From Actinomycetota bacterium (lineage in GTDB: Bacteria; Actinomycetota; Acidimicrobiia; Acidimicrobiales; Ilumatobacteraceae), in assembly GCA_016870215.1 (NCBI GenBank), contig VGCD01000005.1:28541-92540 (forward strand): 64,000 nucleotides of DNA, given 5' to 3'. Of the stretch, positions 1-9,755 are shown piece after piece (positions within the stretch are counted from its first letter, which is position 1; each line of letters opens with the position of its first letter). The notes under the pieces are model-generated. The model searched no databases and was not told the DNA's origin. It saw only the letters and a program-made list of their open reading frames with translations. The position numbers and the translations under genes are program-made.

Positions 1-1325
1 CGTACTGCGTCGAGTTGATGACCGGGTTCATGATGCACGCTCTTCCATGCGTACTTCGTGAGACCTGAATCGTGCGAAGTGATTTCGACGATGCGGCTAC
101 GACCCTTTTCGACCGCATCGCGGACACGCAAGTAGAGAACCGGCAGCTCTTCCTTGAGATCAGGTGCCAACAAAATGATGGTCGGTGCCGAACAGGCTGC
201 GTCGATGGTGGCCTGCGGATATGAGAACACTCGAGCGGGCAGACCATCTCCCATCTGTGCATCACGCATTTTGAACTTCGCTAGGTCCGCAAGTTGGGCC
301 CATGCCCATGCATCTTCATTCGTGCCACGAGCCCCGCCGAGCAATGCCACTTTCCCACTCGCAGACGAGATGAGTTGAGCCGCACGTGACAATGCGTCGA
401 CCCAAGTGGTTTCGACAAGTGTCTGGCCATCACGAACGTGAGGAGTCGTGACTCGATCATCAGATGACACGGACTGGAAGTTGAAACGACCGCGGTCACA
501 GAGCCAGCCCCAGTTCACCGGGTCACTGTCGACACCTTGGTACCGAACGAGCTCATCACGACTCGACTGCACAGCGATGCGGCAACCAACTGAGCACGTG
601 GTGCATGTGCTCTCGCGTTCTTCCAAGTCCCACGGGCGAGCCTTGAAGCGATACGGCTGAGCGGTGAGTGCGCCGACAGGGCAAATTTGCACGGTGTTGC
701 CTGAGAAGTACGAAGCAAAGGGCTCATCAGGGAAAGTGAGCACTTGTGTGTTGTTGCCGCGATGAGTGAAGCTGATCAACGGATCACCGGCAACTTCGTT
801 GGCAAAGCGTGTGCACCGATCACACAAGATGCAGCGCTCCCGATCAAGAAACACCAAGTCACTGATTGGAATGGGCTTTTCGTAGTGCCGCTTTTCTTCG
901 ACGTAACGGCTCTCACCGGGACCATGACTGAAGGCTTGGTCTTGAAGTGGGCATTCGCCACCTTTGTCACACACTGGACAATCAAGTGGGTGGTTCGCCA
1001 ACAACAACTCAAGCACACCCTCTTGGGCTTGCTTCACCTGGTCAGTATCGGTGCGCACCACTTGACCATCAGCCACAGGCGTCATGCACGACACGACCAT
1101 CATCGGTCCGCGCGGCCCTTCAACCTCGACAAGACACTGGCGGCACATGCCCACAGGCTTCATGCGTGGGTGGTAGCAAAAACGCGGGATGAAATCGGCT
1201 GTGCGATCTGCTGCAGCGATGATCATCTCGCCCTTGACTGCGCTCACTGAACGACCGTTGATGGTGATGTTCACCGCATTCGGGTCGACAGCTGTTGCTT
1301 CATCGTGAGATTCCGTCGTGCTCAT
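1..1325 (-). CDS. nuoG: NADH-quinone oxidoreductase subunit G, N-terminal part (cut by window edge)
   Basis: Iron-sulfur subunit of the peripheral arm of complex I, carrying electrons from NuoF towards NuoB. About 441 codons are visible, all open, and the gene runs off the left edge. The visible cluster ligands are C50, C61, C64 and C80 for the 2Fe-2S centre, H112-C116-C119-C125, and C165-C168-C171 with C215 in a CPVGAL motif. C241-x2-C-x3-C with C276 fits the extra N7-type cluster found in some bacteria. The ATG is taken because it overlaps the nuoF stop codon by four bases (ATGA), as at most junctions of this unit. The catalytically lost molybdopterin-like domain begins after residue 280. 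Confidence 0.96.
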   Translation of the reverse strand, partial: MSTTESHDEATAVDPNAVNITINGRSVSAVKGEMIIAAADRTADFIPRFCYHPRMKPVGMCRQCLVEVEGPRGPMMVVSCMTPVADGQVVRTDTDQVKQAQEGVLELLLANHPLDCPVCDKGGECPLQDQAFSHGPGESRYVEEKRHYEKPIPISDLVFLDRERCILCDRCTRFANEVAGDPLISFTHRGNNTQVLTFPDEPFASYFSGNTVQICPVGALTAQPYRFKARPWDLEERESTCTTCSVGCRIAVQSSRDELVRYQGVDSDPVNWGWLCDRGRFNFQSVSSDDRVTTPHVRDGQTLVETTWVDALSRAAQLISSASGKVALLGGARGTNEDAWAWAQLADLAKFKMRDAQMGDGLPARVFSYPQATIDAACSAPTIILLAPDLKEELPVLYLRVRDAVEKGRSRIVEITSHDSGLTKYAWKSVHHEPGHQLDAV

Positions 1326-2722
1326 TCACCCACCCCCACTGCAGTGACGGGTATGTGTGTGCGCTTCGTGACACGTGCTTCGAATTCCTCTGGGAACAAT
1401 GTCAATGCGGAATGGACCGGCGTGTATGCGCTCGGGCCCACGAAACAAATTGTCGTCATCTTGTACGGGAACGGCACGGCTGCAAGGCCAAGACGAGTGC
1501 TCGAGGCATGCGGGAAATCACCCGGACAAATCGACGTGCCTACTTCGATGAGTTGTTGCAAGTCGGCGTCGGTGCCCTTGCCGTCGACCACGCGGCGCAA
1601 GATGCGCTCCAGCCATGTTCCACCTTCACGACATGGCGTGCACTTGCCACACGACTCATGTGCGTAGAAGCGCGTCAGTGTGAGCGCCGCAGCAGGAATG
1701 TCGGTGGTGTGATCCATCACCATGATCGCGCCCGATCCGAGCATCGAACCAGCCGCGCCAGCTTGTGGTCCCTCGAACGGAATGTCCAACTGATCGGGTG
1801 TGAACCAAGGTGCAGATCCTCCACCTGGAACAAACGCTTTCAGTTCATTGCCGTTGCGAATGCCCTGACAAAAGTCATCGCCATAAATGAGGTCACGGAA
1901 TGTGGTTGTTCCGTTGATGATTTCGTAGACACCTGGACGCTTCACGTGTCCGGACACCGCAACCATACGTGTGCCGGGCGAAGTGGCGGTACCGATTGCC
2001 GTGTACGCCTCGGCGCCGTTCGTGAGAATCCACGGAAGGTTCGACAATGTCTCGACATTGTTCACGATTGTCGGCTTGCCATAGAGGCCGATGGCCGCAG
2101 GAAAGAACGGAGGCTTCAGGCGGGGCATGCCGCGGTTGCCTTCGAGACTTTCGATGAGTGCAGTTTCTTCGCCCACCACGTATGCACCAGCTCCCCAGTG
2201 CAACACCACATCAACTGAGAACTTGGACCCGAGAATGTTCTTGCCGACATAGCCCGCTGCGTATGCCTCGTTCAGAGCGGCTGCGACCCGCTCTTGGGCA
2301 TGGGCCATTTCACCTCGTATATAGAGGAAGCACTGCGAGAGGCCAGCCGCGTAACAGGCGATGACGCAACCTTCAATCAACTGGTGCGGGTCACGCTCCA
2401 TGAGAAGGCGGTCTTTGTAGGTACCGGGCTCGCTCTCGTCTCCGTTCACCACGAGATACCGCGGGAACACACCCTCTGGCGTGAGTCCCCATTTGGTACC
2501 AGCGGGAAATCCGGCGCCACCGCGACCAAGCACGGTTGCTTTCTTCACTTCATCATGCACGTCGGTTGCCGGGCGAGCGAGCGCCTTGCGCAAACCTTGG
2601 TAGCCACCGGTGGCGAGATACCTCTCGAGTGAATACGAATCTGCATGTTCGAAACGCGAGGTCACGATGCGCGGACGGTCTCCTGAATAGAAGCCGGCGG
2701 CGTGTGCATATGTTCCGGTCAC
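1322..2722 (-). CDS. nuoF: NADH-quinone oxidoreductase subunit F
   Basis: NADH- and FMN-binding subunit that takes hydride from NADH at the tip of complex I. The protein is 466 residues from a GTG that overlaps the nuoE stop by four bases; a longer reading frame exists but lacks this coupling. The glycine-rich NADH/FMN motif GRGGAGFPAGTKW is at residues 66-78. The N3 cluster ligands C358, C361 and C364 sit in SCGKCTPC. The fourth ligand is C399 (SICPG) or C426 (TTICFVG). The 27 residues between those cysteines look like an insertion relative to the mycobacterial type protein. Confidence 0.96.
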   Translation of the reverse strand: MTGTYAHAAGFYSGDRPRIVTSRFEHADSYSLERYLATGGYQGLRKALARPATDVHDEVKKATVLGRGGAGFPAGTKWGLTPEGVFPRYLVVNGDESEPGTYKDRLLMERDPHQLIEGCVIACYAAGLSQCFLYIRGEMAHAQERVAAALNEAYAAGYVGKNILGSKFSVDVVLHWGAGAYVVGEETALIESLEGNRGMPRLKPPFFPAAIGLYGKPTIVNNVETLSNLPWILTNGAEAYTAIGTATSPGTRMVAVSGHVKRPGVYEIINGTTTFRDLIYGDDFCQGIRNGNELKAFVPGGGSAPWFTPDQLDIPFEGPQAGAAGSMLGSGAIMVMDHTTDIPAAALTLTRFYAHESCGKCTPCREGGTWLERILRRVVDGKGTDADLQQLIEVGTSICPGDFPHASSTRLGLAAVPFPYKMTTICFVGPSAYTPVHSALTLFPEEFEARVTKRTHIPVTAVGVGE

Positions 2723-3333
2723 AGCGCTGCCTTTCCGTCGAACCACGCGGGTGCTGTGGTGGCAGCTTCTGGTGCGACGGCACCTACTCCGCGATCGGCA
2801 GGAATGTGCTGGCGAACTTTTGCCAATGTTCCGTGCGCGGGGATTTCATCAGACAATTTTCCGGCCCGCAGATCGTGAATGAGTGAATCGACGTCAGCTG
2901 GAGTCACACGGAAGCGATAACGGTAATTCACCTGAAGACAGGGGGCTTCAGTGCACGCCGCCTGACATTCCGCGTGCTCGAGCGTGATGAGACCATCTGG
3001 TGTCGTGCCGCCTGCTTTGACACCAAGCTTGTGTTCGGCACGATGCAACAGCTCTTCTGAACCCATGAGCGCACAACTCAATGTGCCGCAGATATTGATG
3101 ACGTACTTGCCGACGGGCTCGAACTTGAACATCTCGTAGAACGAGGCTGTTCCGTACACCTCTGCAGAAGTGACTCCGACGAGCTCTGCAAGATGGGCCA
3201 TCGCATCATTGGTGATGTAGCCGTTCTGCTCTTGCGACAGATGAAGTAACGGAATGAGGGCTGACTTTGGACGCGGGTAGCGCGCAATGATTTCTTTGGC
3301 GAGAGCGACGTTGGCGTCGTTCAAACGGCTCAT
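2719..3333 (-). CDS. nuoE: NADH-quinone oxidoreductase subunit E
   Basis: Thioredoxin-fold 2Fe-2S subunit (cluster N1a) that works with NuoF in the NADH dehydrogenase module. The 204-residue protein shows the four ligands C82 and C87 (ICGTLSC) and C123 and C127 (ECQAAC). Its length is slightly above the usual 160-180 because of an alanine-rich C-terminal tail after about residue 165. ATG overlaps the nuoD stop (ATGA), which implies translational coupling. Confidence 0.95.
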   Translation of the reverse strand: MSRLNDANVALAKEIIARYPRPKSALIPLLHLSQEQNGYITNDAMAHLAELVGVTSAEVYGTASFYEMFKFEPVGKYVINICGTLSCALMGSEELLHRAEHKLGVKAGGTTPDGLITLEHAECQAACTEAPCLQVNYRYRFRVTPADVDSLIHDLRAGKLSDEIPAHGTLAKVRQHIPADRGVGAVAPEAATTAPAWFDGKAAL

Positions 3334-4676
3334 CGGTCGACCTCCCCCAGCACTGGGTCGACAGACGAAATGACTGCAACTGCATCAGCCACCAGACTGC
3401 CGCGCATCATGTGGGGCATTGACTGGATGTTTACGAACGATGGCGCACGCATGTGCATGCGATAAGGCTTCGATGATCCGTCGCTCGCGATGTAACAACC
3501 AATCTCGCCGCGCGGGCTTTCGATTGCCACGTAAACCTCGCCCTCGGGCACCTTGAAACCCTCGGTGAAGATCTTGAAGTGATGGATAAGTGCTTCCATC
3601 GACTCATCGATACGCGCACGCGGTGGTGGCGTGACCTTCTTGTCTTGGATGCGATAGTCGCCCTTTGGCATCTTGTCGAGAATTTGATAGACGATGCGCA
3701 TCGACTCACGAACTTCGTTGAGGCGAATCGCGTAGCGGTCGTACGCATCACCATACGAACCCACGACCACGTCGAACTCAAGCTCGTCGTAGCGCAGGTA
3801 CGGAATGTCGCGGCGAAGATCCCACGGCACACCAGTGGAACGAAGAATCGGTCCGGTTGCACCAAGTGCCACCGCTTCACGTGCAGTGATGACACCAACA
3901 CCTTGCAAACGCTCGCGCCAGATGGGTTGACCCGTCATGAGTGTGTCGTATTCATCGAGACGTGCAGGAAGTATCTCGAGAATGTCGAGAACATCGTCTC
4001 TCCAACCTGGCGGGAGATCGGCTGCAAGACCACCGGGGCGAATGAAGTTGTGGTTCATGCGAAGGCCGGTGACCTTCTGGAAGAAGCGCAACACTTCCTC
4101 CCGCTCGCGCCATCCGTACAACATCATCGAGATTGCACCGATGTCCATGCCGTTCGTGGCAAGGAACAAAATGTGACTGCTCATGCGATTCAGCTCGGAC
4201 AACAACATGCGCATCCACACGGCACGTTCCGGTATGTCGCCATCAATGCCGAGCAACTTTTCAACTGCCAAGGAGAACACGAGCTCGTTGTTCAATGGCG
4301 ACAAGTAGTCCATGCGCGTGACATTGGTGCCGCCCTGCATGAACGTCAGTTGTTCTGCGGTCTTTTCCATGCCGGTGTGCAAGTAGCCGATGATTGGCTT
4401 GCACCTGAGCACGGTCTCACCCTGAAGCTCGAGCATGAGGCGCAACACGCCGTGCGTGCTCGGATGTTGAGGCCCCATGTTGATGATCATGGACTGATCT
4501 TCACCTATGTCTTGCTGAACATCAGCGAGAGCAGCGGCTTCAGATTCGCTCATGCGCAACACCGCGCCGGCTTCGCGCAACAACTCTTTTGCAGTCAACT
4601 CACTGCGGGAGCGAAGTTCCTGGCCACCCTCGTCGGTACCTGCAGAAGCAAATGACGGATCGTCGAGCACGGTCAT
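3330..4676 (-). CDS. nuoD: NADH-quinone oxidoreductase subunit D
   Basis: 49-kDa subunit that forms the quinone-binding pocket with NuoB. The protein is 448 residues from an ATG overlapping the nuoC stop by four bases. The family signature NMGPQHPSTHGVLRL is near residue 70, followed by the GYLHTGMEKTAE segment and the C-terminal DPVLGEVDR end. The roughly 60-residue extension before the conserved core is longer than in Escherichia coli NuoD, which is fused to NuoC; here NuoC and NuoD are separate, as usual in actinobacteria. Confidence 0.96.
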   Translation of the reverse strand: MTVLDDPSFASAGTDEGGQELRSRSELTAKELLREAGAVLRMSESEAAALADVQQDIGEDQSMIINMGPQHPSTHGVLRLMLELQGETVLRCKPIIGYLHTGMEKTAEQLTFMQGGTNVTRMDYLSPLNNELVFSLAVEKLLGIDGDIPERAVWMRMLLSELNRMSSHILFLATNGMDIGAISMMLYGWREREEVLRFFQKVTGLRMNHNFIRPGGLAADLPPGWRDDVLDILEILPARLDEYDTLMTGQPIWRERLQGVGVITAREAVALGATGPILRSTGVPWDLRRDIPYLRYDELEFDVVVGSYGDAYDRYAIRLNEVRESMRIVYQILDKMPKGDYRIQDKKVTPPPRARIDESMEALIHHFKIFTEGFKVPEGEVYVAIESPRGEIGCYIASDGSSKPYRMHMRAPSFVNIQSMPHMMRGSLVADAVAVISSVDPVLGEVDR

Positions 4677-5176
4677 GCTGGCGCACCTTTGAACTGAACC
4701 GGTATGCGACCGACTTCGTAGTCCTTGCGGAGCGGATGTCCGTCCCAATCTTCAGGCATGAGAATGCGAGTCATGTCGGGATGACCTTCGAAGGTGATGC
4801 CGAACATGTCGAACACCTCTCGCTCCATGGCTTCCGTGCCCGGATGAAGATCGAACAATGACGGCATCGTGGCGTCGGACTCTGGCACCTGCACTCGCAC
4901 TCGAAGGCGCTCACGACGAGTCATGGACAACAAGTTCACGACCAATTCGTATCGCTCTGGCGTGATACCCGCCGCAACTGTCCGGTTAGGCATGAGTAAA
5001 TAGTCGACGGCGGTGAGGTCGACACACATGTCGAATGAATCGTCAGCAAGCTTCTTCAACACCTGCACATACGATGCACGGTCGACAAGCAGCACCTTTT
5101 GACCAAGTGAGTTCACCACAGGGAAACCATGCAATGTTTCTGCAGTCTCGTGCCCTTGAGCAACCGATTCAGACAT
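4673..5176 (-). CDS. nuoC: NADH-quinone oxidoreductase subunit C
   Basis: 30-kDa subunit that docks NuoD and NuoB in the connecting module of complex I; it carries no cofactor. The protein is 167 residues, with the family signature EREVFDMFGITFEGHPDMTR near residues 118-137 and LRKDYE near the C-terminus. It starts two bases after the nuoB stop. Confidence 0.95.
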   Translation of the reverse strand: MSESVAQGHETAETLHGFPVVNSLGQKVLLVDRASYVQVLKKLADDSFDMCVDLTAVDYLLMPNRTVAAGITPERYELVVNLLSMTRRERLRVRVQVPESDATMPSLFDLHPGTEAMEREVFDMFGITFEGHPDMTRILMPEDWDGHPLRKDYEVGRIPVQFKGAPA

Positions 5177-5178
5177 GG

Positions 5179-5766
5179 TTACTTGGTCCCCAGTGCAACT
5201 GACACAGAGGCTGCAGCCTCGGTCGGCAGTTCAAGATGCACACCAGCACCACCAGCATTTGCTTCACGGCGACGCATGAGTTCGCCATCTTCGATGAGTT
5301 GGTGCAACGTCTCGATGGCATGGATAAGAGTCTCAGGCGTTGGTGGGCAACCAGGCGCATACACATCGACCGGCACAATCTGATCGACGCCTTGAACGAT
5401 GGCGTAGTTGTTGAACATTCCGCCACTTGATGCACACACGCCCATTGAGATGACCCACTTGGGTTCCATCATTTGGTCGTACACCTGTCGCAACACCGGT
5501 GCCATTTTCTGGCTCACTCGACCAGCCACGATCATGATGTCTGCCTGACGTGGAGAGGCGCGGAACACTTCCATACCGAAGCGTGCAAGGTCATAATGCG
5601 GTGCTCCGGTACCCATCATCTCGATGGCACAGCAAGCAAGACCAAATGTGACACCCCAACTTGAACGTGAACGTGACCACTTCACCAAGTCTTCGAGACG
5701 AGCTGTCACGAAGTTGTGCTGAAGGCCGGCGACGCCATCATCAAGAACGTTCTGAACAACTCCCAT
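5179..5766 (-). CDS. nuoB: NADH-quinone oxidoreductase subunit B
   Basis: Carries the terminal iron-sulfur cluster N2 that reduces the quinone. All ligands are visible: the tandem C45-C46 ([10 protein letters not shown]), C111 ([10 protein letters not shown]) and C140 (YAPGCPP). The length is 195 residues, normal for the family. The ATG shares its first base with the nuoA stop codon (TGATG). Confidence 0.97.
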   Translation of the reverse strand: MGVVQNVLDDGVAGLQHNFVTARLEDLVKWSRSRSSWGVTFGLACCAIEMMGTGAPHYDLARFGMEVFRASPRQADIMIVAGRVSQKMAPVLRQVYDQMMEPKWVISMGVCASSGGMFNNYAIVQGVDQIVPVDVYAPGCPPTPETLIHAIETLHQLIEDGELMRRREANAGGAGVHLELPTEAAASVSVALGTK

Positions 5767-6245
5767 CAGGCTGCCGTCACTTCTTCTGAACGACGACCCT
5801 CGTGACCGACTCGACGAATGGTGGTACGCGGATTCGGCGTGCTCGGAACTTGTGCGCTCGCGATGTCATGGAGCGGCTTGTAACGCTGCAACGGACCCCA
5901 GTCGAGTGCACCGCGCGCAACGACGTACACAAAAGCGACAAAGAACACTGCACTGAAAGCAAGCATTTCGATCAGCCCATATGTTCCGAGGAATTCATGA
6001 TCGACGGCGTATGGGTAGATGAAGATGATTTCGATGTCGAACATGATGAACAACATCGCGATGACATAAAAACTCACCGGAAAGCGTTCGGGTGGTTCCT
6101 TGCTCGGCACAATGCCACATTCGTACGGAGCCTCCTTGGCGGTGTTCGGGCGCCTTGGTGCAAGCAAACCTGAGGCGACGAAACTCAACACTCCGAAGAG
6201 AATGACGAGAATCGTCAACACCACAATGGGGAGGTACTGGCCCAC
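5766..6245 (-). CDS. nuoA: NADH-quinone oxidoreductase subunit A
   Basis: Small membrane subunit with three predicted helices, contacting the quinone cavity. The 159-residue protein has the conserved loop YECGIVP and the acidic helix [13 protein letters not shown]. The GTG start lies only three bases after the stop of the upstream membrane-protein gene. There is no room for a separate nuo promoter, so complex I appears co-transcribed with the bc-type genes. The C-terminal tail of about 40 residues is longer than usual. Confidence 0.94.
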   Translation of the reverse strand: MGQYLPIVVLTILVILFGVLSFVASGLLAPRRPNTAKEAPYECGIVPSKEPPERFPVSFYVIAMLFIMFDIEIIFIYPYAVDHEFLGTYGLIEMLAFSAVFFVAFVYVVARGALDWGPLQRYKPLHDIASAQVPSTPNPRTTIRRVGHEGRRSEEVTAA

Positions 6246-6248
6246 TCG

Positions 6249-7067
6249 TTACGCCCTGACTGGGGTCGCGGCAGAGCGGTTGGCCATCACGTACGCCTCT
6301 CGGCGATGCAACACCCAACACAAGAGCAGGAAGATAATTCCTGAGCCCAAGGTGATGAACATCGCGGGCTGACGCTTGTTTCCAAGGTCACGCAACATCA
6401 CCACATATCTGTGCGACTGTGCTTCGTCGACAACCGGACGTGCAGGTGCCCGACCCGGTTCGGCACGCTGCTGGATGACAGGTGCAACTTCAACCACGGC
6501 GTAACGCGGCTTATGGAAGAACGCCAAGAAGTCGAGGGACTCATTGATCTTTGGCCAGCGTTCGCCACCTCGGTCATACACCGCGACCGTGAGGTACTCG
6601 CCTGCCTTGAATTCTTCAGCCTTGTTTTGCAACAGGTCGTCTGACGAGGCGGCTGCTTGTCCACGTCGAGGATCAGCGTCATCGAGCTTCACCCACCCCT
6701 CGGCAACCATCTGCTCCGACGCGGCAGCGGCGGCTTCGGCGGTCGACAACCCTTCTGTCTTTACTGACGACTCAATGACTTCAGCAGAGTGGAGATTCGC
6801 CGGATCTCGCACGATGGCGATTGGCTCTGAAGGTTTCCACGATGGCTCATTGCCCTTTAAACCAATGCCGTAGACCCACCAAATAAGTGCCATCGACATC
6901 ATCCAGCCAAAGAAACCGGCCATCGCAACCAAGAACCCCAGACGCGCACCGATGTTGGTGCCGACAATGAGGTACGTGCCACCGATGAGAACGACCACCA
7001 TGATGAGAACAACAAGGATTCCGCGAATCTCTGGTTGCCAAGCGACCGCGAGCATCGACGCGATCAT
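6249..7067 (-). CDS. Membrane protein of the bc/complex I operon, function unknown
   Basis: I do not recognise a named family. The 272-residue protein has two N-terminal membrane helices (about residues 17-37 and 44-69), a charged soluble middle region of about 150 residues, and one C-terminal helix near residues 235-253. It begins directly after the stop codon of the diheme cytochrome c gene and ends three bases before nuoA, so it is part of the respiratory unit. No haem or cluster motif is visible. An accessory or assembly subunit of the bc-type complex is a reasonable inference only. Confidence 0.85.
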   Translation of the reverse strand: MIASMLAVAWQPEIRGILVVLIMVVVLIGGTYLIVGTNIGARLGFLVAMAGFFGWMMSMALIWWVYGIGLKGNEPSWKPSEPIAIVRDPANLHSAEVIESSVKTEGLSTAEAAAAASEQMVAEGWVKLDDADPRRGQAAASSDDLLQNKAEEFKAGEYLTVAVYDRGGERWPKINESLDFLAFFHKPRYAVVEVAPVIQQRAEPGRAPARPVVDEAQSHRYVVMLRDLGNKRQPAMFITLGSGIIFLLLCWVLHRREAYVMANRSAATPVRA

Positions 7068-8129
7068 TTACAGCCCCCGCACATATTCAACAATGGCCTT
7101 CAACTGCTCATCGGTGTAGATGGCGCCGAAGCCAGGCATGCGACCGCTTCCCTGTCCCTGCTCGCCATAACGCTTTCCGTATTCCGAGCCGACTTTCAAG
7201 AACTCGATCATGTCTTGCTTGTTCGGGAACTGACGAATGGACGAACCACCAGTGAGGTTCGGACCAAAGGCTCCACCACCGGTGACCTGCGGATCGCCGT
7301 ATGAGTAGCCCTTGGTGTGGCAACGAGCGCACGAATACGAACCGCCGTACAAATCAATGTTGAACAAGGCCTCGCCGAGCGAACCGTATGTTCGGTTAGA
7401 GACGAGACGCTCGGCTTCTTTCTGAAGTTCGTCGTTCTTTTCTTTCGGAAGTTTTCCGTCAGAACACGTGCGTGCATCTTCCTTCGGGTCACTGCAACCT
7501 TCACGCGGAATCTGAATCGTCGCAAGATAGTCAATGAGGTTCTGCACTGACTGATCATTCAGTGGTCCGCCGCCGATTGTTCCCCACGCGGACATGGGAG
7601 AGAACGGCCGTCCGTAATTGAGAATGAAACGGACTTCTTCTTCACTGAACTTGTACAACACCGTGTTCAATGCAGGAGCTTTCCACGACACAGCTTTCAC
7701 TTCACCAGTCTTCGGGTCAGTCACTGCGTAAGGGGCCACACCACCTGTGGCATTCATGCCACCGTGACAACCCGCGCAGTTCATTCCACCATCTGCAGTC
7801 GCAGCGAAGTTGCGACTTCCCCACTTTGCGAAACGCTTCTCGAACCCGAACTCTGCACCTGCTTGACGACCTGGCTCAAGCACCCAGTACAACGGCAGTC
7901 CGATTGTGATGATGACAAGGAATGCGATTCCGAGCAACTGTGTGCGCTCGAGTTTTTTCCCCTCGAGCACTTCATCGGGGTAGTACTCCTTGCGGTTTGC
8001 CGCAAGTTCAATTTCTGCTCCGGCTTCGGCACGACCTTTGCGCATGTTGCCAAGGCCATAAATGAGCCAGCCAATTGCGATGGTGAGGAAAAGAATCCAA
8101 GCAATCGATGTGTAGATACTTGCAATCAT
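7068..8129 (-). CDS. Membrane-bound diheme cytochrome c of the bc-type complex
   Basis: Likely the electron exit of the quinol-cytochrome c reductase. The 353-residue protein has two N-terminal membrane helices (about residues 7-26 and 65-84) followed by two class I cytochrome c domains. Haem-binding motifs are CAGCH at 118-122 and CARCH at 267-271, each with downstream methionines that could be axial ligands (for example GRMPGFG near the C-terminus). The gene sits between the Rieske gene and a membrane protein. Actinobacterial bcc complexes also use a diheme c subunit (QcrC), but that protein has one C-terminal helix, so this topology differs. Confidence 0.9.
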   Translation of the reverse strand: MIASIYTSIAWILFLTIAIGWLIYGLGNMRKGRAEAGAEIELAANRKEYYPDEVLEGKKLERTQLLGIAFLVIITIGLPLYWVLEPGRQAGAEFGFEKRFAKWGSRNFAATADGGMNCAGCHGGMNATGGVAPYAVTDPKTGEVKAVSWKAPALNTVLYKFSEEEVRFILNYGRPFSPMSAWGTIGGGPLNDQSVQNLIDYLATIQIPREGCSDPKEDARTCSDGKLPKEKNDELQKEAERLVSNRTYGSLGEALFNIDLYGGSYSCARCHTKGYSYGDPQVTGGGAFGPNLTGGSSIRQFPNKQDMIEFLKVGSEYGKRYGEQGQGSGRMPGFGAIYTDEQLKAIVEYVRGL

Positions 8130-8131
8130 GA

Positions 8132-8980
8132 TCAGTGGCCTCCACCGCCGGCACCGATGCAGTGCGGTCCCTCAGCTTCTTGACCAGTTGTGTTCACGCC
8201 AATTGCCGGACCGGCGAACACGGCGCCGGTATCAATAGCCAACACACCGTTGTTGATGGCTACACCAAAACGATCCATTCCGCGCGGTGCAGGCCCACCC
8301 TTTTTTTCGCCGACACGGTTGTACTGCGAACCATGGCAAGGACACTCGAACCACTGTGAGCTCTTGCACTCAGGAACGCGACATCCGAGGTGAGGACACT
8401 TCTGATACAGCGCAACGACTCCGGATTCCATTCCGCTGATGACCGGTGCTTGATTGCCGTACACAGCAGAGGCCTTACCCAATGCATCTTTCGGATACTC
8501 GGTGACCCATGCACGTGCTTCAGACAAGTACAAGAAACCGTTGTTTGACCTGATCAATTGGATGACATCGTCGATCTTGCCCACGGTGATCTTCGTACCG
8601 AAACCACCAGACGCGCCCTTCCAAAGAAAGGCGAGTACAGCTGCACCGAATGCACCAATGCTCGCCGACATGAGCGCAACAGATGTGCGGTTGAAGAACA
8701 TGCGGCGAGTAACACCGAGAGTCTCTTCATCGGGTGGCGACCAAGGAGCCAATTCAGCTGGTGCCACAGTCGCAAGTACAGTCGTTTGTGTGACCACTTG
8801 TTCTGCAGCACGCGTTGCATCACGTGCGTCACGCTTGGCTGCCCGATCACGCTGACGTGTCTCGCGCGACAATGCACCCGCGCCACGAACATCGGTCTTG
8901 CGGGCAGTGGTCAACACCACGACGGCGCCAAGAACGACTGCCGCGATGACGACGAGAGTGATGAGTAGTCCTGTGCTCAT
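8132..8980 (-). CDS. Rieske iron-sulfur protein of the bc-type complex
   Basis: High-potential 2Fe-2S subunit that takes the first electron from quinol. From the chosen ATG it is 282 residues: an N-terminal helix (4-25), a charged linker rich in Arg, Asp and Ala, a second helix (about 100-120), then the Rieske fold. Ligand motifs are CPHLGC (C195, H197) and CPCHGS (C213, H216), with C200 and C215 placed for the disulfide. A frame extending upstream of this ATG is open but has no family support and would overlap the cytochrome b gene. Confidence 0.94.
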   Translation of the reverse strand: MSTGLLITLVVIAAVVLGAVVVLTTARKTDVRGAGALSRETRQRDRAAKRDARDATRAAEQVVTQTTVLATVAPAELAPWSPPDEETLGVTRRMFFNRTSVALMSASIGAFGAAVLAFLWKGASGGFGTKITVGKIDDVIQLIRSNNGFLYLSEARAWVTEYPKDALGKASAVYGNQAPVISGMESGVVALYQKCPHLGCRVPECKSSQWFECPCHGSQYNRVGEKKGGPAPRGMDRFGVAINNGVLAIDTGAVFAGPAIGVNTTGQEAEGPHCIGAGGGGH

Positions 8981-8993
8981 GTGTGTCAGTGCC

Positions 8994-9743
8994 TCACAAC
9001 TCGAAGAAGATGCCGTCACGCCACGGGAACGTGAAGTTGAATCCGGGCCCGCGGAAGAACGAGCCAATGATGACGAGCACGGCCCAGAACATGAGGTGAA
9101 CCGTCATCATGGTGGTCATGAACTTGCGATCTTCAGGCTTGTTCGAAGGATTACGGTCGAGATACGGCGCGAGAATCAACAAGATGAGCGCGACACCAGG
9201 CAATGTCACACCCGCAATCATCGGGTGGAACATGGTGAGAAGTTCCTGCAGACCGAGGAAGTACCAAGGTGCCTTCGACGGGTTCGGTGTCTTGTTGGGG
9301 TCAGCGGCCTGCAACAGCGGTGCATTGACTACCCACGAGAACACCAGCAAGAACGCAGTACAAGCGAGTGCTGCAACGAATTCAACTGCCAACAAGTGGG
9401 GCCAGGTGTGCACCTTGTCAACTGGTGCGCCTTTTGCTTCTTGGATTGAACCCGACTTGACAACTGTAAGAAGTCGTTGGGTGTGACCACCAGGACCAGC
9501 ACCAACCGGAACTCCACCCGCTGTCGGCGCAGCTGTAACGACGGCACCAGCCTTCTCAGCCACTGCAACTCCGCCACCGGCGTCACCACCGGAACGTGCA
9601 GCCTTCGAACGATCAAGCAAGTGTTGCGGAATGCGAGGGTCACTCGCCTCGCCTGATGATGGTGCGGCAGCACCACTATCAGCGGCAGCTTTTTCGCGCG
9701 CGGCCTGCGCGCGCTTCAGAAGGTGTTCGGGAATCTCAGTCAT
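8994..9743 (-). CDS. Cytochrome b C-terminal subunit (subunit IV type) with repeated IPEHLL leader
   Basis: The C-terminal half of a split cytochrome b, equivalent to PetD/subunit IV. It has three membrane helices in residues 115-245 of 249. The quinol-oxidation motif normally written PEWY reads APWY at 158-161, followed by FLGLQELL. The first 110 residues are soluble, Ala/Gly/Pro-rich, and hold two copies of a short motif: MTEIPEHLLKRAQ at 1-13 and RIPQHLLDRSKAAR at 37-50. The same motif opens the cytochrome c gene at 11848. The gene lies 12 bases downstream of the cytochrome b N-terminal gene. Confidence 0.92.
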   Translation of the reverse strand: MTEIPEHLLKRAQAAREKAAADSGAAAPSSGEASDPRIPQHLLDRSKAARSGGDAGGGVAVAEKAGAVVTAAPTAGGVPVGAGPGGHTQRLLTVVKSGSIQEAKGAPVDKVHTWPHLLAVEFVAALACTAFLLVFSWVVNAPLLQAADPNKTPNPSKAPWYFLGLQELLTMFHPMIAGVTLPGVALILLILAPYLDRNPSNKPEDRKFMTTMMTVHLMFWAVLVIIGSFFRGPGFNFTFPWRDGIFFEL

Positions 9744-9755
9744 ATCAGTCTCCGA

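Noticed and set aside
1295..2218. A 307-codon open frame on the plus strand
   Set aside because: Antisense to nuoF, rich in Cys, Arg and His, no recognisable family; a codon-bias shadow.
3579..4655. A 358-codon open frame on the plus strand
   Set aside because: It lies antisense to nuoD, whose protein is unmistakable. Its own translation has no domain and the composition of a shadow frame.
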